A stretch of 64,000 nucleotides of DNA from WM-3-3 sp041660045 (GTDB lineage: Bacteria > Pseudomonadota > Gammaproteobacteria > Methylococcales > Methylomonadaceae), in the NCBI GenBank assembly GCA_041660045.1, contig JBAZXA010000001.1, positions 620,001 to 684,000 on the forward strand, in the 5' to 3' direction. The translations under genes and the position numbers were made by a program. Shown here one piece after another: positions 8,979 through 18,589 of this stretch. The notes under the pieces are model-generated. The model worked only from the letters and a program-made list of their open reading frames with translations. It did not search any database and had not been told where the DNA came from. Position 1 is the stretch's first letter, and each line of letters opens with the position of its first letter.

Positions 8979-9608
8979 TTACTCACTCACAACATCAGCC
9001 CCTTGAGGCGGCTTAAAATTGAATAAATCCGCTTTAAGTGCTGGATTTAGCTTGACATGTTCAAAATAAATCCGTGTTAATTGGCCAAAGTTATCACTTA
9101 GCTCCATGCCTGCTAAAACACCTTCTGCAAGGCCAATAAGCACATACTTAAAACCACTGTCAGGATTTTTTGGCAATAATTTTATCCACAGCAAACCTTC
9201 ATCCACACCTTGTTGCGCCATAGTAAAATTATCCTCTAAGGAAACTTGGCCACTTAGCAATAAAGCAGGCGTAGAACCTAACGATTCATCCAACTTTTTA
9301 ACCGTGACTTGTTCCAAATCGGCATCATAAAACCACACTTTGCCTTCATTAGAAACGATCTGTTGTTGAAATGGCTTTTTATAATCCCAACGGAATTTTC
9401 CTGGCCGTAGTAAAAAAAACTCACCGTAACTAGTCTGCACCGGCTTACCCGCCTCATCCACCAAAACTTGCTTAAAATCAGCCGTCAGCGATTTGGTTGC
9501 TGCCAAAAAACTTTTAAGCTGTTGTACAGGCTTATCCTCGGTATGACCTATTGAACTTATGGCCATCATCGCCAAAAATGCCATACATAAAACTTTGCTA
9601 ATTTTCAT
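8979..9608 (-). CDS. lolA: LolA, periplasmic lipoprotein carrier
   Basis: Periplasmic chaperone that accepts lipoproteins from LolCDE and passes them to LolB at the outer membrane. A signal peptide is visible (MKISKVLCMAFLAMMAIS, cleavage likely after GHT or nearby). The mature part has the LolA pattern: AATKSLTADFKQ, a GEFFLLRPGKFRWDY strand, and IVSNEGKVWFYD. 209 residues is typical. It sits between mrcB (17 nt) and rarA (23 nt), all minus strand, and may share a transcript with them. Confidence 0.93.
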   Translation of the reverse strand: MKISKVLCMAFLAMMAISSIGHTEDKPVQQLKSFLAATKSLTADFKQVLVDEAGKPVQTSYGEFFLLRPGKFRWDYKKPFQQQIVSNEGKVWFYDADLEQVTVKKLDESLGSTPALLLSGQVSLEDNFTMAQQGVDEGLLWIKLLPKNPDSGFKYVLIGLAEGVLAGMELSDNFGQLTRIYFEHVKLNPALKADLFNFKPPQGADVVSE

Positions 9609-9625
9609 AATATCCTTAGGTAAAA

Positions 9626-11962
9626 TTATTCAGGAATAATACTTTCAAACCATGATTTAACCCGGTTAACAGGGTCATCCACACAGGATGAATAGGCAGT
9701 GGGCTCAGAACCTGCAATATAAGGGTATTCATTCGCGCCTTCACATTCCTGGCTGGCACGTAACCCCGTGTAGGGATCTATCCAGACCATATTGATATTT
9801 TCCGGCGGCGTTAAAACCACTGGTTGGCTGGTAATTTGACGCATTAATGCAATCCAAACCTGCAAAGCACCACTAGCGCCTGTTAAGCCTACGGGCTTAT
9901 TATCATCCCGGCCTATCCAGACTACCGACAAATAGTCTCCACTATAACCTGCAAACCAACTGTCTTTAGCATCGTTTGTGGTACCGGTTTTACCGACTAA
10001 ACCATAATCAGTCGGCAGCGATAAATACGCCGTCCGCCCCGTACCTTTATGCATCACTTCTTGCAAGATGGTATTCACGATATAAGTTGCAGCAGGATCC
10101 ACAACTTGTTTTACGGTAAACGGATAGCTTTGCAAGCGTTCGCCTTTAGCTGAAACCACCGCCCGTATCCCCTTTAAGGGTGTCAAAAAACCATCACCCG
10201 CTAAAGTTTGATAAAGCTGCGCTACTTCCATCGGTGTTAATTCAGCCGTCCCTAATAAAAACGAGGGGAACAAATCCATGTCTTTATTGACCCCCATATT
10301 CCGCAACGTTTTTGCAATCTTGGCTACGCCTACATCCATACCAATTCTGACTGTCGCCAGATTATAGGAATGCGCCAATGCCGAATGCAAACCGACCAAA
10401 CCGTGCTCTTTATGATCATAATTTTTAGGCTCCCATAATTTTCCGGAGCCTGTTTTTATTTGCACCGCTGTATCACTGACACCGGTTGTAATAGTATATT
10501 TGCTAGGATTTTCCAATGCCGTCAAATACACCACGGGTTTAATTAACGACCCTATCGGCCGCACTGCATCTAAGGCGCGGTTAAAGCCCGCCGCAGCATT
10601 ATCACGGCTACCTGCTAAAGCGGCAATTTCCCCACTATCCCTACGGGTCACAACCGCTGCGGTTTCAAGATTTTTTGCTTTGGGTAATTTTTCTAGCTGA
10701 TTAACTTTGCGGGCAATAGACAGCTCTAATGCGTCTTGTACCCGGGTATCTAAGGTCGTAAAAATACTCAAACCTTCTGATGTTAAATCTTCTTCGCGGT
10801 ATTCTTGTTTAAGTTGACGTTTTACCAAATCCAAAAAAGCCGGATAACGGTTCGCAGAACGGTGGGCCCTGGCAACAACATTCATCGGTTTTGCCTTCGC
10901 TTCCTGGGCTTGGTCACTAGAAATATAACCTTCTTCGGCCATTTCATCGAGCACCAAATTGCGCCGCTGCAGAGTTCTTTCAGGATAACGCCGAGGATCA
11001 TAATAGGAAGGCCCACGCACTAAAGCCACTAACGAGGCTAAGCCATCCAAAGGTAAATCTTTCAGTGCTGTACCAAAATAAAAATCGCTAGCCAAACCAA
11101 AGCCATGAACCGCACTACCACCATCTTGGCCTAAAAAAACCTCGTTTAAATAAGCCTCTAAAATCTCGTTTTTACTATACCGATATTCTAAGATTAAGGA
11201 CATAAACACTTCGTTAACCTTACGCCATAAACTCCGTTCAGAAGTTAGATAGAAATTTTTAACCAATTGCTGAGTGATGGTGCTACCACCTTGGACGATA
11301 CCGCCAGCCCGCAAATTGGCCCACATTGCCCTGGCTATGGCTTTGATGGAAATGCCGTGGTGGTTATAAAAGTTTCTGTCTTCTGTCGCAATCAGGCCTT
11401 TGATTAAGGTGTCAGGCGCCTCCTCCAACTTAATCAGGATACGGTCTTCTTTAATAGTTGGATAAAAACTGCCTATTTGTATGGGATCCAAACGTAATAA
11501 GGCCATTTCTTGGGCAGCCACCAAATCGGTAATGCCGACCACAGTTGATTCGTTGAAATTAAGCTTAACTTGGCTGCTAGCTTGATGTTGATCCCAAAAA
11601 TCAAACTCGCGCGTTTTAATGCTTACCTGCGAGCCTTCCCGATAATAGGTTCCATCGGTAGCCAATTGGCTATCCAAGCGATAACGCAAGGACACTAGCA
11701 AGTTTTCAAACTTTTCTGCCGATAAATTTAAACCGGCATACAATTCAACCGGGCTAGCATAGACCCGCGCTGGAATTGACCAACGTTTACCCTCAAATTG
11801 TTTACGGACGGTGTAATCTAGATAACCCAGATAGCCGCATAAGATAAATGCAGCGCCAAAAATAGTTAGCGCTATAAAATTTCTTAGCCAGTGGTTTTTA
11901 GAGGAGTTTGTGGTTTTTGATTTTGAGTATCTAACCCCTCGCGTTTTTTTTGGTGCCGACAT
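9626..11962 (-). CDS. mrcB: Penicillin-binding protein 1B, bifunctional peptidoglycan synthase
   Basis: Inner-membrane class A PBP that polymerises lipid II and cross-links peptides. A basic cytoplasmic tail (about residues 1-28) precedes one membrane helix, then a UB2H-like region with KRWSIPARVYASPVELY. The GT51 domain has ATEDRNFYNHHG with the catalytic Glu, GGSTITQQLVKNFYL and the LNEVFLGQ motif. The transpeptidase has SxxK as GSLIKP, SxN as SYN and KTGT as VGKTGTTND. This arrangement and the N-terminus are PBP1B-type rather than PBP1A. 778 residues is normal. Confidence 0.95.
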   Translation of the reverse strand: MSAPKKTRGVRYSKSKTTNSSKNHWLRNFIALTIFGAAFILCGYLGYLDYTVRKQFEGKRWSIPARVYASPVELYAGLNLSAEKFENLLVSLRYRLDSQLATDGTYYREGSQVSIKTREFDFWDQHQASSQVKLNFNESTVVGITDLVAAQEMALLRLDPIQIGSFYPTIKEDRILIKLEEAPDTLIKGLIATEDRNFYNHHGISIKAIARAMWANLRAGGIVQGGSTITQQLVKNFYLTSERSLWRKVNEVFMSLILEYRYSKNEILEAYLNEVFLGQDGGSAVHGFGLASDFYFGTALKDLPLDGLASLVALVRGPSYYDPRRYPERTLQRRNLVLDEMAEEGYISSDQAQEAKAKPMNVVARAHRSANRYPAFLDLVKRQLKQEYREEDLTSEGLSIFTTLDTRVQDALELSIARKVNQLEKLPKAKNLETAAVVTRRDSGEIAALAGSRDNAAAGFNRALDAVRPIGSLIKPVVYLTALENPSKYTITTGVSDTAVQIKTGSGKLWEPKNYDHKEHGLVGLHSALAHSYNLATVRIGMDVGVAKIAKTLRNMGVNKDMDLFPSFLLGTAELTPMEVAQLYQTLAGDGFLTPLKGIRAVVSAKGERLQSYPFTVKQVVDPAATYIVNTILQEVMHKGTGRTAYLSLPTDYGLVGKTGTTNDAKDSWFAGYSGDYLSVVWIGRDDNKPVGLTGASGALQVWIALMRQITSQPVVLTPPENINMVWIDPYTGLRASQECEGANEYPYIAGSEPTAYSSCVDDPVNRVKSWFESIIPE

Positions 11963-12096
11963 AACCTCTCAATGCATCTACTTTTTTAGATAAAACCCTA
12001 TATTATACAGCATATAGAGTGACTTAAAGTAGCTAAAACAAGATGAATAAGTCATGAACGCCAACTTGTAACTAAAGGCTTAGGCCTAGCAAGCCT

Positions 12097-13890
12097 TTAG
12101 AGGTCGATAAACTGAAAGTTTTTCTGCACTAATAATTCTTGCTCGGGCTTACCGAGTATATAGCCTTGGCCATAATTAATACCTATTTCCCTTAATATGC
12201 TAATGGCTTTCGGTGACTCAACATATTCCGCGATGGTTTTTTTACCCAATTTTTGGGCAATTTGATGCATGGAACGAACTAAGACTTGATCGGTCTCGTC
12301 TTCAACTAAATTGCGGATAAATTGACCGTCAATCTTAACGTAATCAACAGGAAATTTTTTTAAGTAGTTAAAAGAACAAAAACCGGCACCGAAATCATCT
12401 AATGCAAATTGACAGCCTAGGCCTTTCAATTGATTAATCATGGTACGCGTGCGTTCAAAATTTTCTACAGCTGTCGTTTCTGTAATCTCAAACGTCAAAC
12501 GGCTAGGCGTAACCCAGGACATTTCCAATTTTTGTTGGATAAAACGAACCACGGCATCGTCTTGAAAAGCATTCCCCGATAAATTAATAGCCAAACAAAC
12601 TTGGGAATATTGTGAAGGTAGTGACGCTAAGAAGTCGATTGATTTTTCAATAACCCAAAGTTCAATACCATGAATTAAACCCATGCGTTCAGCCACCGGA
12701 ATAAATTCACCTGGCGTGATAATTTTGTTATCGCCGCCACGCATGCGTATCAACACCTCATGGTGCGAAATAGCACCCGTATGTAAATTAACAACGGGCT
12801 GAAACACAAGAAAAAACTTATTGTGCGTTAAGGCCTCCCGGATCAGCGGCACCCAATAAACGTCCCGTTGCCGCTCCTGAAAAGCCTGGTCTTCTTCACA
12901 ATATAACCAAATTTTATTGCGGCCTTTTTTCTTAGCGATAGTGCAGGCTTGGTGTGCCTTAGAAATAAATTCGGCGGGATGTTTGACAATTTCAGGAGAA
13001 ACCAACATGGCGATACCGACCGAGGCTGTGATGTTATAGCTTTCATCACGTACCCTAAAGCGAAAATCATCTAATTTTCGAGTAATCTGTTCCGCCACTG
13101 ACACGGCATGGTCAATCGTGGAATGATCTAAATAAAGACATAATTCATCAGAGCCGATACGGGCAAATAGTCCCATACCTTGCACCACTTTTCGAATAAC
13201 GGTCACCACCTCAACCAACAACCTATCGGCGGCATCAAAGCCTTCGATATCGTTAACCAAGCCAAAACGGTCTAAATCCAAAAATAGTAAGGCTCCATTT
13301 TGTAACAACTTACCGTTCCGGTGAATGATTAGCCGTAGATGTTGCTCTAAACTATGCCGATTGAGTAAACCTGTTAAGTCATCATGCGCCACCATGTACT
13401 TAAGTTTGGCATCCAATAACTTACGCGTTGATAATTCAGTTATCAGTTTTTCCTGTTGTTGATGGCGCAATAAACGCTCATTTTTAAGAATCAGTAAAAA
13501 CTCGACCAATTGCAAGAGTTCTTGAAACCGGTATGGCTTAAACACCTCATAAACTTGGTATTCACTGCCTAGGCCAAATTCTTGGGGTTCGCTAGCCTGC
13601 TCATTACGCAGTACAATAAATGACAAAAATATACCGCCATTTTCATGCGATAAGGATTTGCACATCTCTTTAATCTGACATTGCGGCAAATCTTCATCAA
13701 TAATCACTAAACCCAAATCTTCAGGAGACTCTTGATAAGGCCTTAAAATTTCATAAATTTTACTGCCGTCTATGGCTACGACAAGGTTATTAAAGCCACC
13801 ACCTTGCAGTAAAGTGACCAACTCTTCCCTGGTTCGCGAATCAGCATCAGCAATGATGATCTTCTTTTGTCTTTGCAACATACTGAGCAT
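12097..13890 (-). CDS. Response regulator with degenerate GGDEF and intact EAL domain
   Basis: Predicted cyclic-di-GMP phosphodiesterase under phosphorelay control. An N-terminal receiver domain (about residues 8-130) keeps the acidic pair (ADAD), a phosphoacceptor Asp in LVIIDEDLP and the Lys in VFKPY. The GGDEF domain (about 165-325) has GSDEL instead of GGDEF, so it is probably not a cyclase; it may act as a GTP-binding regulator. The EAL domain (about 340-590) has EVLIR, the NLSG and EITET metal-site motifs and DDFGAGFCSFNYL, all expected of an active enzyme. It is transcribed divergently from the HDOD gene at 14056. No sensor kinase is adjacent. Confidence 0.9.
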   Translation of the reverse strand: MLSMLQRQKKIIIADADSRTREELVTLLQGGGFNNLVVAIDGSKIYEILRPYQESPEDLGLVIIDEDLPQCQIKEMCKSLSHENGGIFLSFIVLRNEQASEPQEFGLGSEYQVYEVFKPYRFQELLQLVEFLLILKNERLLRHQQQEKLITELSTRKLLDAKLKYMVAHDDLTGLLNRHSLEQHLRLIIHRNGKLLQNGALLFLDLDRFGLVNDIEGFDAADRLLVEVVTVIRKVVQGMGLFARIGSDELCLYLDHSTIDHAVSVAEQITRKLDDFRFRVRDESYNITASVGIAMLVSPEIVKHPAEFISKAHQACTIAKKKGRNKIWLYCEEDQAFQERQRDVYWVPLIREALTHNKFFLVFQPVVNLHTGAISHHEVLIRMRGGDNKIITPGEFIPVAERMGLIHGIELWVIEKSIDFLASLPSQYSQVCLAINLSGNAFQDDAVVRFIQQKLEMSWVTPSRLTFEITETTAVENFERTRTMINQLKGLGCQFALDDFGAGFCSFNYLKKFPVDYVKIDGQFIRNLVEDETDQVLVRSMHQIAQKLGKKTIAEYVESPKAISILREIGINYGQGYILGKPEQELLVQKNFQFIDL

Positions 13891-14055
13891 AGTTTATCGC
13901 CTTAAACATATCCTTTGCTGGCTTTAAAAAAAAGCCGCCTGTGTTTGAATATTAAAAAAAACAAACTAACCTTTACTATAAGTTTCACTAGAAATTTCAT
14001 GTGAATATATATATAAATCTAATAATACTCTGTTTAGTATAGAGAATAACAAAAG

Positions 14056-14904
14056 ATGATGCTACAAACTTATACAGACTTAACGATCGAAGATTTGCTG
14101 AATGGTGATTTACAACTCGCCACTTTACCGGCAATTTATTTTGAGCTGACTAAAGTATTGGATGACCCAAACACCAGCGTTGCTGATGTTGCGCGCATTA
14201 TAGATAAGGATGCAAATTTATCGCTGAAATTATTGAAATTGGTCAATAGCGCTTTTTTCGGTTTTCCTTCGCAAATTTCCTCTATAGACCGTGCAATTAA
14301 TCTCATTGGACGCAAAGATATAGAAAACTTGGTATTAAGCACCATCTTAATAGACAAATTTTCATCCTTACCTGGCAATATCATCTCCATGCATGACTTT
14401 TGGTCGCGCAGTTTACGTTGCGCCCTCTTAGCACGTGAAATTTGTCTGTTAGTGTCTACTCCTAATAAACTGGATGCCAACACCCTGTTTATTTGTGGCC
14501 TGTTACACGATATTGGGCAATTGGTGTTTTTCAGGCGTATTCCTGAATTAGCCCGAGAAATTACGATGCTCACGCTAGACTCGACCGCGGATGAAACTGA
14601 CGTTGAAACCAGATTACTCGGTTTTGACCACTTTGATACCGGCGCAGAACTGGTTAAATTATGGAAATTGCCCCAAATCATAGTGGATAGCATTCAACAG
14701 CATGAGCACCCTGAATATGACGGTGACTATAATATCGAGGCAACTATTGTCAGATCAGCTAACCAGCTTTGTAAAATGAATACCTCAAACTGCCTTTTTC
14801 AATTGGCAAGCTTGGGCATAGCAGAAGAGGATGTGGAAATAGCAATCAATAAAATGCTCGATGAATTCGAAGACATATTTAAACTTTTTTTTCCGACATA
14901 CTAA
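14056..14904 (+). CDS. HDOD domain protein
   Basis: 282 residues, made almost entirely of an HDOD domain, an HD-related fold of signalling proteins that generally lacks hydrolase activity. The HDOD signature is visible as LPAIYFELTKVLDDPNTSV, ANLSLKLLKLVNSAFFG and ISSIDRAINLIGRKDIENL; the HD-like helix is FICGLLHDIGQLVFF. It begins with ATGATG, so the start may be at 14059. It stands alone between the divergent REC-GGDEF-EAL gene and the convergent MinD-like gene. Its partner is unknown; HDOD proteins in gammaproteobacteria often act with cyclic-di-GMP or quorum circuits, which is inference here. Confidence 0.85.
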   Translation: MMLQTYTDLTIEDLLNGDLQLATLPAIYFELTKVLDDPNTSVADVARIIDKDANLSLKLLKLVNSAFFGFPSQISSIDRAINLIGRKDIENLVLSTILIDKFSSLPGNIISMHDFWSRSLRCALLAREICLLVSTPNKLDANTLFICGLLHDIGQLVFFRRIPELAREITMLTLDSTADETDVETRLLGFDHFDTGAELVKLWKLPQIIVDSIQQHEHPEYDGDYNIEATIVRSANQLCKMNTSNCLFQLASLGIAEEDVEIAINKMLDEFEDIFKLFFPTY

Positions 14905-15000
14905 AGCCTACCTACAACCCCCAAAATCCAACTCAAGCTTTAACACCGCTTTATGCTTAAGTTAACGCCACACAAGTAAACCTGTTGAACGCCATGGCTA

Positions 15001-16248
15001 TTAAGGCTGCATTGCTAATAAGCGCTTTATATTTTCCAATAACGCCAGGCTCTCCCCCCAATAACCTTGGCCAAAACGTTGACGGTATACCTCTTCCAAT
15101 TGACTTAATAAAGTATTAGCAGCTTCTTTTGTCAACCCTGGATCTGCCATTAATTCATGTACCTGCTGGTTTGATCCGGTAATTTTTTTGCCAAACTGGC
15201 GTTCATAGGTTTTCTCTAAAGCTGTATGCATCTGTATGATTTTAGTCTCCCCCCCTTGGGCATCAACTAGTAGCATCGCCATCATTTGATTAAGGTTACG
15301 CGCAGGATAGCCATATTTTTTTTCAAAGACTGTTTCTAAGGCCATTATTAATTCTTTAAAGTCTACCTCTTTGAGGTCTGCCTCGCTAAGCTGCCGGTAA
15401 ATCTCGACCCAAGGTTTTTTTATTGCTTTATCGGCAGTGACGGGGCTTGAGCTTTGTCTTGCCATCTGTTTCCAATAATGGCTGAAATAAGGCACATTTT
15501 GTTCATTTAGAAAATGTCTTTTCACTATATCAGCCAAGGCAGATAGACAACAGCTCACGATGGCGTCAGGGTGGCTGCTAAAGACGGGAACTTGCTTAGC
15601 AATAGCCTCTAAAACAACGGGATCAGCTGCTACATAACCTAAATAATGCACGTCCATTGCCAAATATTTCTTGATGACGGTTTGAAAACGCTTAAAGATT
15701 CGACGGCCAATTTCATAATTGGCAACATTATTGACCAATATAAAAATGGCTTTAGTTTTACCCCGCTTAATGAGCATTTTAATCAATGCAAAAGCGTCAG
15801 TTAACGAAGTAGGTTCAGGCGTAACAACAACGATACGATATTGGGCCGCCACCACAAAATCCAACACATGATTATCGATGCCCGCCGCGGTATCGATTAA
15901 CAGGTAATCATAACTATTTTCCAGTGTTTCCAAGGCTTCTACCATCAGCTTCAATTGCATTGGCGTTAAGTTTGTACAACTTTGCACTCCAGAAGCTGCC
16001 GGCATAATATCAATGCCATGTTGGTCTTTAATAATAACCTCAGCAATGCTTTTTTCACCTCTTAGTACATGCTCAATACTGTATTTCGGAGTCAAGCCTA
16101 AAAGAATATTAACATTGGCCAGCCCGGTATCCGCATCAAACACGCACACTTTGGCTTGCTTAGCCGTTAAAGCCAAGGCTAAGTTAACCGCGATATTGGT
16201 TTTACCTACGCCACCTTTACCGCTTGTTATGGCAATTATTGCGGCCAT
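15001..16248 (-). CDS. MinD/ParA-family ATPase (FleN/FlhG-like) with repeated C-terminal extension
   Basis: Deviant Walker A ATPase: KGGVGKTNIAVNLALAL at the N-terminus, the conserved ADTGLANVNILLG and a Walker B-like YDYLLIDTAAGI. The first 250 or so residues resemble FleN/FlhG and related MinD-like proteins. What follows is unusual: a C-terminal segment containing three related 13-residue motifs, ALETVFEKKYGYP (303), ALEKTYERQFGKK (343) and QLEEVYRQRFGQG (383), spaced exactly 40 residues apart. No flhF, flagellar or chemotaxis gene is nearby, so a role in flagellar number is not supported by context. It lies 36 nt after nspC and may be cotranscribed with it. Confidence 0.85.
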   Translation of the reverse strand: MAAIIAITSGKGGVGKTNIAVNLALALTAKQAKVCVFDADTGLANVNILLGLTPKYSIEHVLRGEKSIAEVIIKDQHGIDIMPAASGVQSCTNLTPMQLKLMVEALETLENSYDYLLIDTAAGIDNHVLDFVVAAQYRIVVVTPEPTSLTDAFALIKMLIKRGKTKAIFILVNNVANYEIGRRIFKRFQTVIKKYLAMDVHYLGYVAADPVVLEAIAKQVPVFSSHPDAIVSCCLSALADIVKRHFLNEQNVPYFSHYWKQMARQSSSPVTADKAIKKPWVEIYRQLSEADLKEVDFKELIMALETVFEKKYGYPARNLNQMMAMLLVDAQGGETKIIQMHTALEKTYERQFGKKITGSNQQVHELMADPGLTKEAANTLLSQLEEVYRQRFGQGYWGESLALLENIKRLLAMQP

Positions 16249-16284
16249 TGCACCCTACCTATCATAAGACTTCTATTCCGCTAA

Positions 16285-17445
16285 TCAAAAACACCATTGC
16301 TCACGATAATGTTCATAACCGTAACATTTTAACAACCTTATACCATCTTGGTTTACACCATATAGGTCAGGAAAATTTATCCCATTAAAGCGGTTGGCCT
16401 TAACTAAACTATAGGCACCTAAATTTTTAAACACGACCCGATCGCCAATTTTTAAGGCCTTGTCAAACTTATATTCACCAAATACATCGCCAGCTAAGCA
16501 AGAACAACCCACTAAGCTTGCTTGGAAGCTTCCATGAGCTTCATGCCCAACCAACTGCGGACTTTGTTGAAATTCGAAAACTTCCGGATGATGGTTGACG
16601 GAGCTATCTAAAACCATAATATGCTTACCATCACTGACAAAACTATCAATAACCGTCGCCATTAAATAGCCTGCTTGACCAACTATCGCCTTGCCCGGCT
16701 CTATATAAACCTCTAGGCAAAAATCATCGATTAACTGCTTGACTAAGGCCACAAACAAACTATTATCGTCAATCTCATCATACAAATAACCACCGCCTAA
16801 ATTTAGCCAGTCCAACTGTTGAAGTTGATCGCCTAAGAGCTGCCGCAATTTTGACACCGTTTCGGATAACGGCATAAAGCTAGTTGCCGCAAATAAGGTA
16901 TGGATATGTAAACCTTGGATAGCCTTTTGCCCTGAAGCGAATTGAAATTGACCGATATCCACACCTAGCTTTGAATATTTTGTACAAGGATCGAAGCGAT
17001 GGTCAGCTAAAAAAGAAAGCTTCGGATTAATTCGGATCCCCAAAGAAGCCATAGTGGCCACTTGCTCGGCTAAATGGTTAAATTGATTGATTGAATTAAA
17101 GCTTATATGGGAACAAAGCCTACCCAACTCCAGAATTTGATCTGCTTTTATGCCCGGCGTGGCTAAATGAATAGTGCCAGACCCAAGGCTAAGTTCACTG
17201 GCTAAACGCGCTTCAAACAAGGAACTGACCGAAAAACCATCGACAAAATCACTGCACAAATTTAAAACCGCCTGCAACGGCAAAGCTTTTACCGAATACA
17301 GCACTTTACAGCCACTAGCTAAGCGCAATGCCGCAAGTTTTTGCAAGTTTTTAACAATTGCCATTTCATCTATGATAAAAGCAGGTGAACTAGGCACTTG
17401 CAATTTCAGGCTGTCCCAATCCATCTCCAAAGCAAGCTTATTCAC
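16285..17445 (-). CDS. nspC: Carboxynorspermidine decarboxylase
   Basis: PLP-dependent fold III (alanine racemase-like) decarboxylase that turns carboxynorspermidine or carboxyspermidine into norspermidine or spermidine, the last step of the alternative polyamine pathway. Features: the N-terminal substrate/PLP strand with VLYSVKALP (the Lys that binds PLP), the LNLGGGYLYDEID loop, EPGKAIVGQAGYL, and the catalytic C-terminal region CLAGDVFGEY. The 386-residue length fits. The partner carboxynorspermidine dehydrogenase is not in the window. It is divergent from the first mtdB gene and 36 nt ahead of the MinD-like gene. Confidence 0.88.
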   Translation of the reverse strand: MNKLALEMDWDSLKLQVPSSPAFIIDEMAIVKNLQKLAALRLASGCKVLYSVKALPLQAVLNLCSDFVDGFSVSSLFEARLASELSLGSGTIHLATPGIKADQILELGRLCSHISFNSINQFNHLAEQVATMASLGIRINPKLSFLADHRFDPCTKYSKLGVDIGQFQFASGQKAIQGLHIHTLFAATSFMPLSETVSKLRQLLGDQLQQLDWLNLGGGYLYDEIDDNSLFVALVKQLIDDFCLEVYIEPGKAIVGQAGYLMATVIDSFVSDGKHIMVLDSSVNHHPEVFEFQQSPQLVGHEAHGSFQASLVGCSCLAGDVFGEYKFDKALKIGDRVVFKNLGAYSLVKANRFNGINFPDLYGVNQDGIRLLKCYGYEHYREQWCF

Positions 17446-17605
17446 ACTGCCACCCGCTTATCGACACAACACACAGCAACACCTCTACGCAAACACAACA
17501 GAGTATCATTACCTTTTTTTTAATTTGGTGCAATTTACAGAATATATGATTGTGCCGTATTTTCTTTTATACTTGGCAGCTAGCTTAAATAATAAAGAGG
17601 ACATC

Positions 17606-18514
17606 ATGGAAAAACCATTTATCTTGCATATGCTAACCACTGCCAAAAACCTCAGCCCCTTCGACGTAAATATGGCGATGGACGCAGGCTGGGTTTCTTC
17701 AGTTCCGTATACAAATGTTGAGCCCAGTGAAGTACAAGGTTTAGTGCAAGACGCAATTTTTTCGCGTAGCCAAAAAAACTTAAAAAGAACAGGCATATTT
17801 ATTGGTGGCCGAGATACCCAACAAGCAATGGACATGCTTAAAATAGCCAAGCATTCTATGGTACCGCCCTTTGAAGTTTCTGTATTTGCTGACCCTAGCG
17901 GCGCATTCACCACCGCAGCTGGCATGGTTGCCGCCGTAGAACATGAATTACAAACGAAATTTAACACCACACTAGAAGGCAAGACCATACTGGCGCTAGG
18001 CGGCACAGGGCCAGTCGGCCAAGCTGCTGCTGTGATTGCAGCCCAAGCTGGAGCCAAGGTCAGAATTATTGGCCGCCAGCTAGACAAAGCCCAACGCATC
18101 GCCGATATGTGCAAAGAAGAGTTTGGTGATGGCAAAATTGAATTAATGGCTGGTGCTGATGCTGATAAGGCGGACTACATGAAAACCGCCGATGTTGTTT
18201 TCGCAACAGGGGCAGCAGGTATTGAATTACTTAGTGCTGACTTAATTGCTTCGTCACCGCTGCTAAAAGTTGCCGCTGATGTAAATGCCGTGCCACCTTC
18301 AGGTATCGCTGGCATTGACGCCTTCCATAACGGCACCCAAATAGCAGGTTCAAAAAGTGGTGCGGTTGGCATTGGTGCCCTGGCCATCGGCAATGTCAAA
18401 TATCAAGCGCAAAACCGTTTGTTAAAACGCATGATCGAGAGTGAAAAACCCGTATATTTGCATTTTGAACATGCTTTTGACGTTGCAAGAGACTATTTTA
18501 AAGCTACACTTTAA
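17606..18514 (+). CDS. mtdB: Methylene-tetrahydromethanopterin dehydrogenase, copy 1
   Basis: Oxidises methylene-H4MPT to methenyl-H4MPT with NAD(P)+ in the tetrahydromethanopterin-linked formaldehyde oxidation pathway of methylotrophs. The N-terminal pterin-binding part has SPFDVNMAMDAGW and FIGGRD; the VFADPSGAFTTAA motif is shared with all MtdA/MtdB enzymes. The Rossmann loop is GGTGPVG at 132-138. After the second beta strand it has Gly156-Arg157, which usually indicates room for, and binding of, the NADP phosphate. AGAGG lies six bases before the ATG at 17606; the frame stays open upstream, but this start gives the 302 residues normal for the family. Copy 2 follows after 75 nt, with a hairpin between. 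Confidence 0.92.
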   Translation: MEKPFILHMLTTAKNLSPFDVNMAMDAGWVSSVPYTNVEPSEVQGLVQDAIFSRSQKNLKRTGIFIGGRDTQQAMDMLKIAKHSMVPPFEVSVFADPSGAFTTAAGMVAAVEHELQTKFNTTLEGKTILALGGTGPVGQAAAVIAAQAGAKVRIIGRQLDKAQRIADMCKEEFGDGKIELMAGADADKADYMKTADVVFATGAAGIELLSADLIASSPLLKVAADVNAVPPSGIAGIDAFHNGTQIAGSKSGAVGIGALAIGNVKYQAQNRLLKRMIESEKPVYLHFEHAFDVARDYFKATL

Positions 18515-18545
18515 GAAGCTCACAAGGCGGCTTATTTCACTCCAG

Positions 18546-18563
18546 AGCGGGTCACAACCCGCT
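18546..18563 (+). other. Intercistronic hairpin between the two mtdB genes
   Basis: Perfect 7-bp GC-rich inverted repeat AGCGGGT / ACCCGCT with a CACA loop, in the 75-nt gap between the mtdB copies. No T-run follows (ACGACAAATCTT comes next), so it looks more like a partial terminator, processing site or stability hairpin that would set different levels of the two enzymes. A REP-like repeat is an alternative; I saw no second copy in the window. Confidence 0.5.
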
Positions 18564-18589
18564 ACGACAAATCTTAAAGAGGAACCCTA

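Noticed and set aside
12097..13890. Active diguanylate cyclase in the REC-GGDEF-EAL protein
   Set aside because: The signature is GSDEL; loss of the second Gly normally ends cyclase activity.
17520..17605. Sigma-70 promoter for mtdB copy 1
   Set aside because: TTTACA and TATTTT at an 18-bp spacing, or TATACT further on, are possible but no pairing is clearly better than the AT-rich background.
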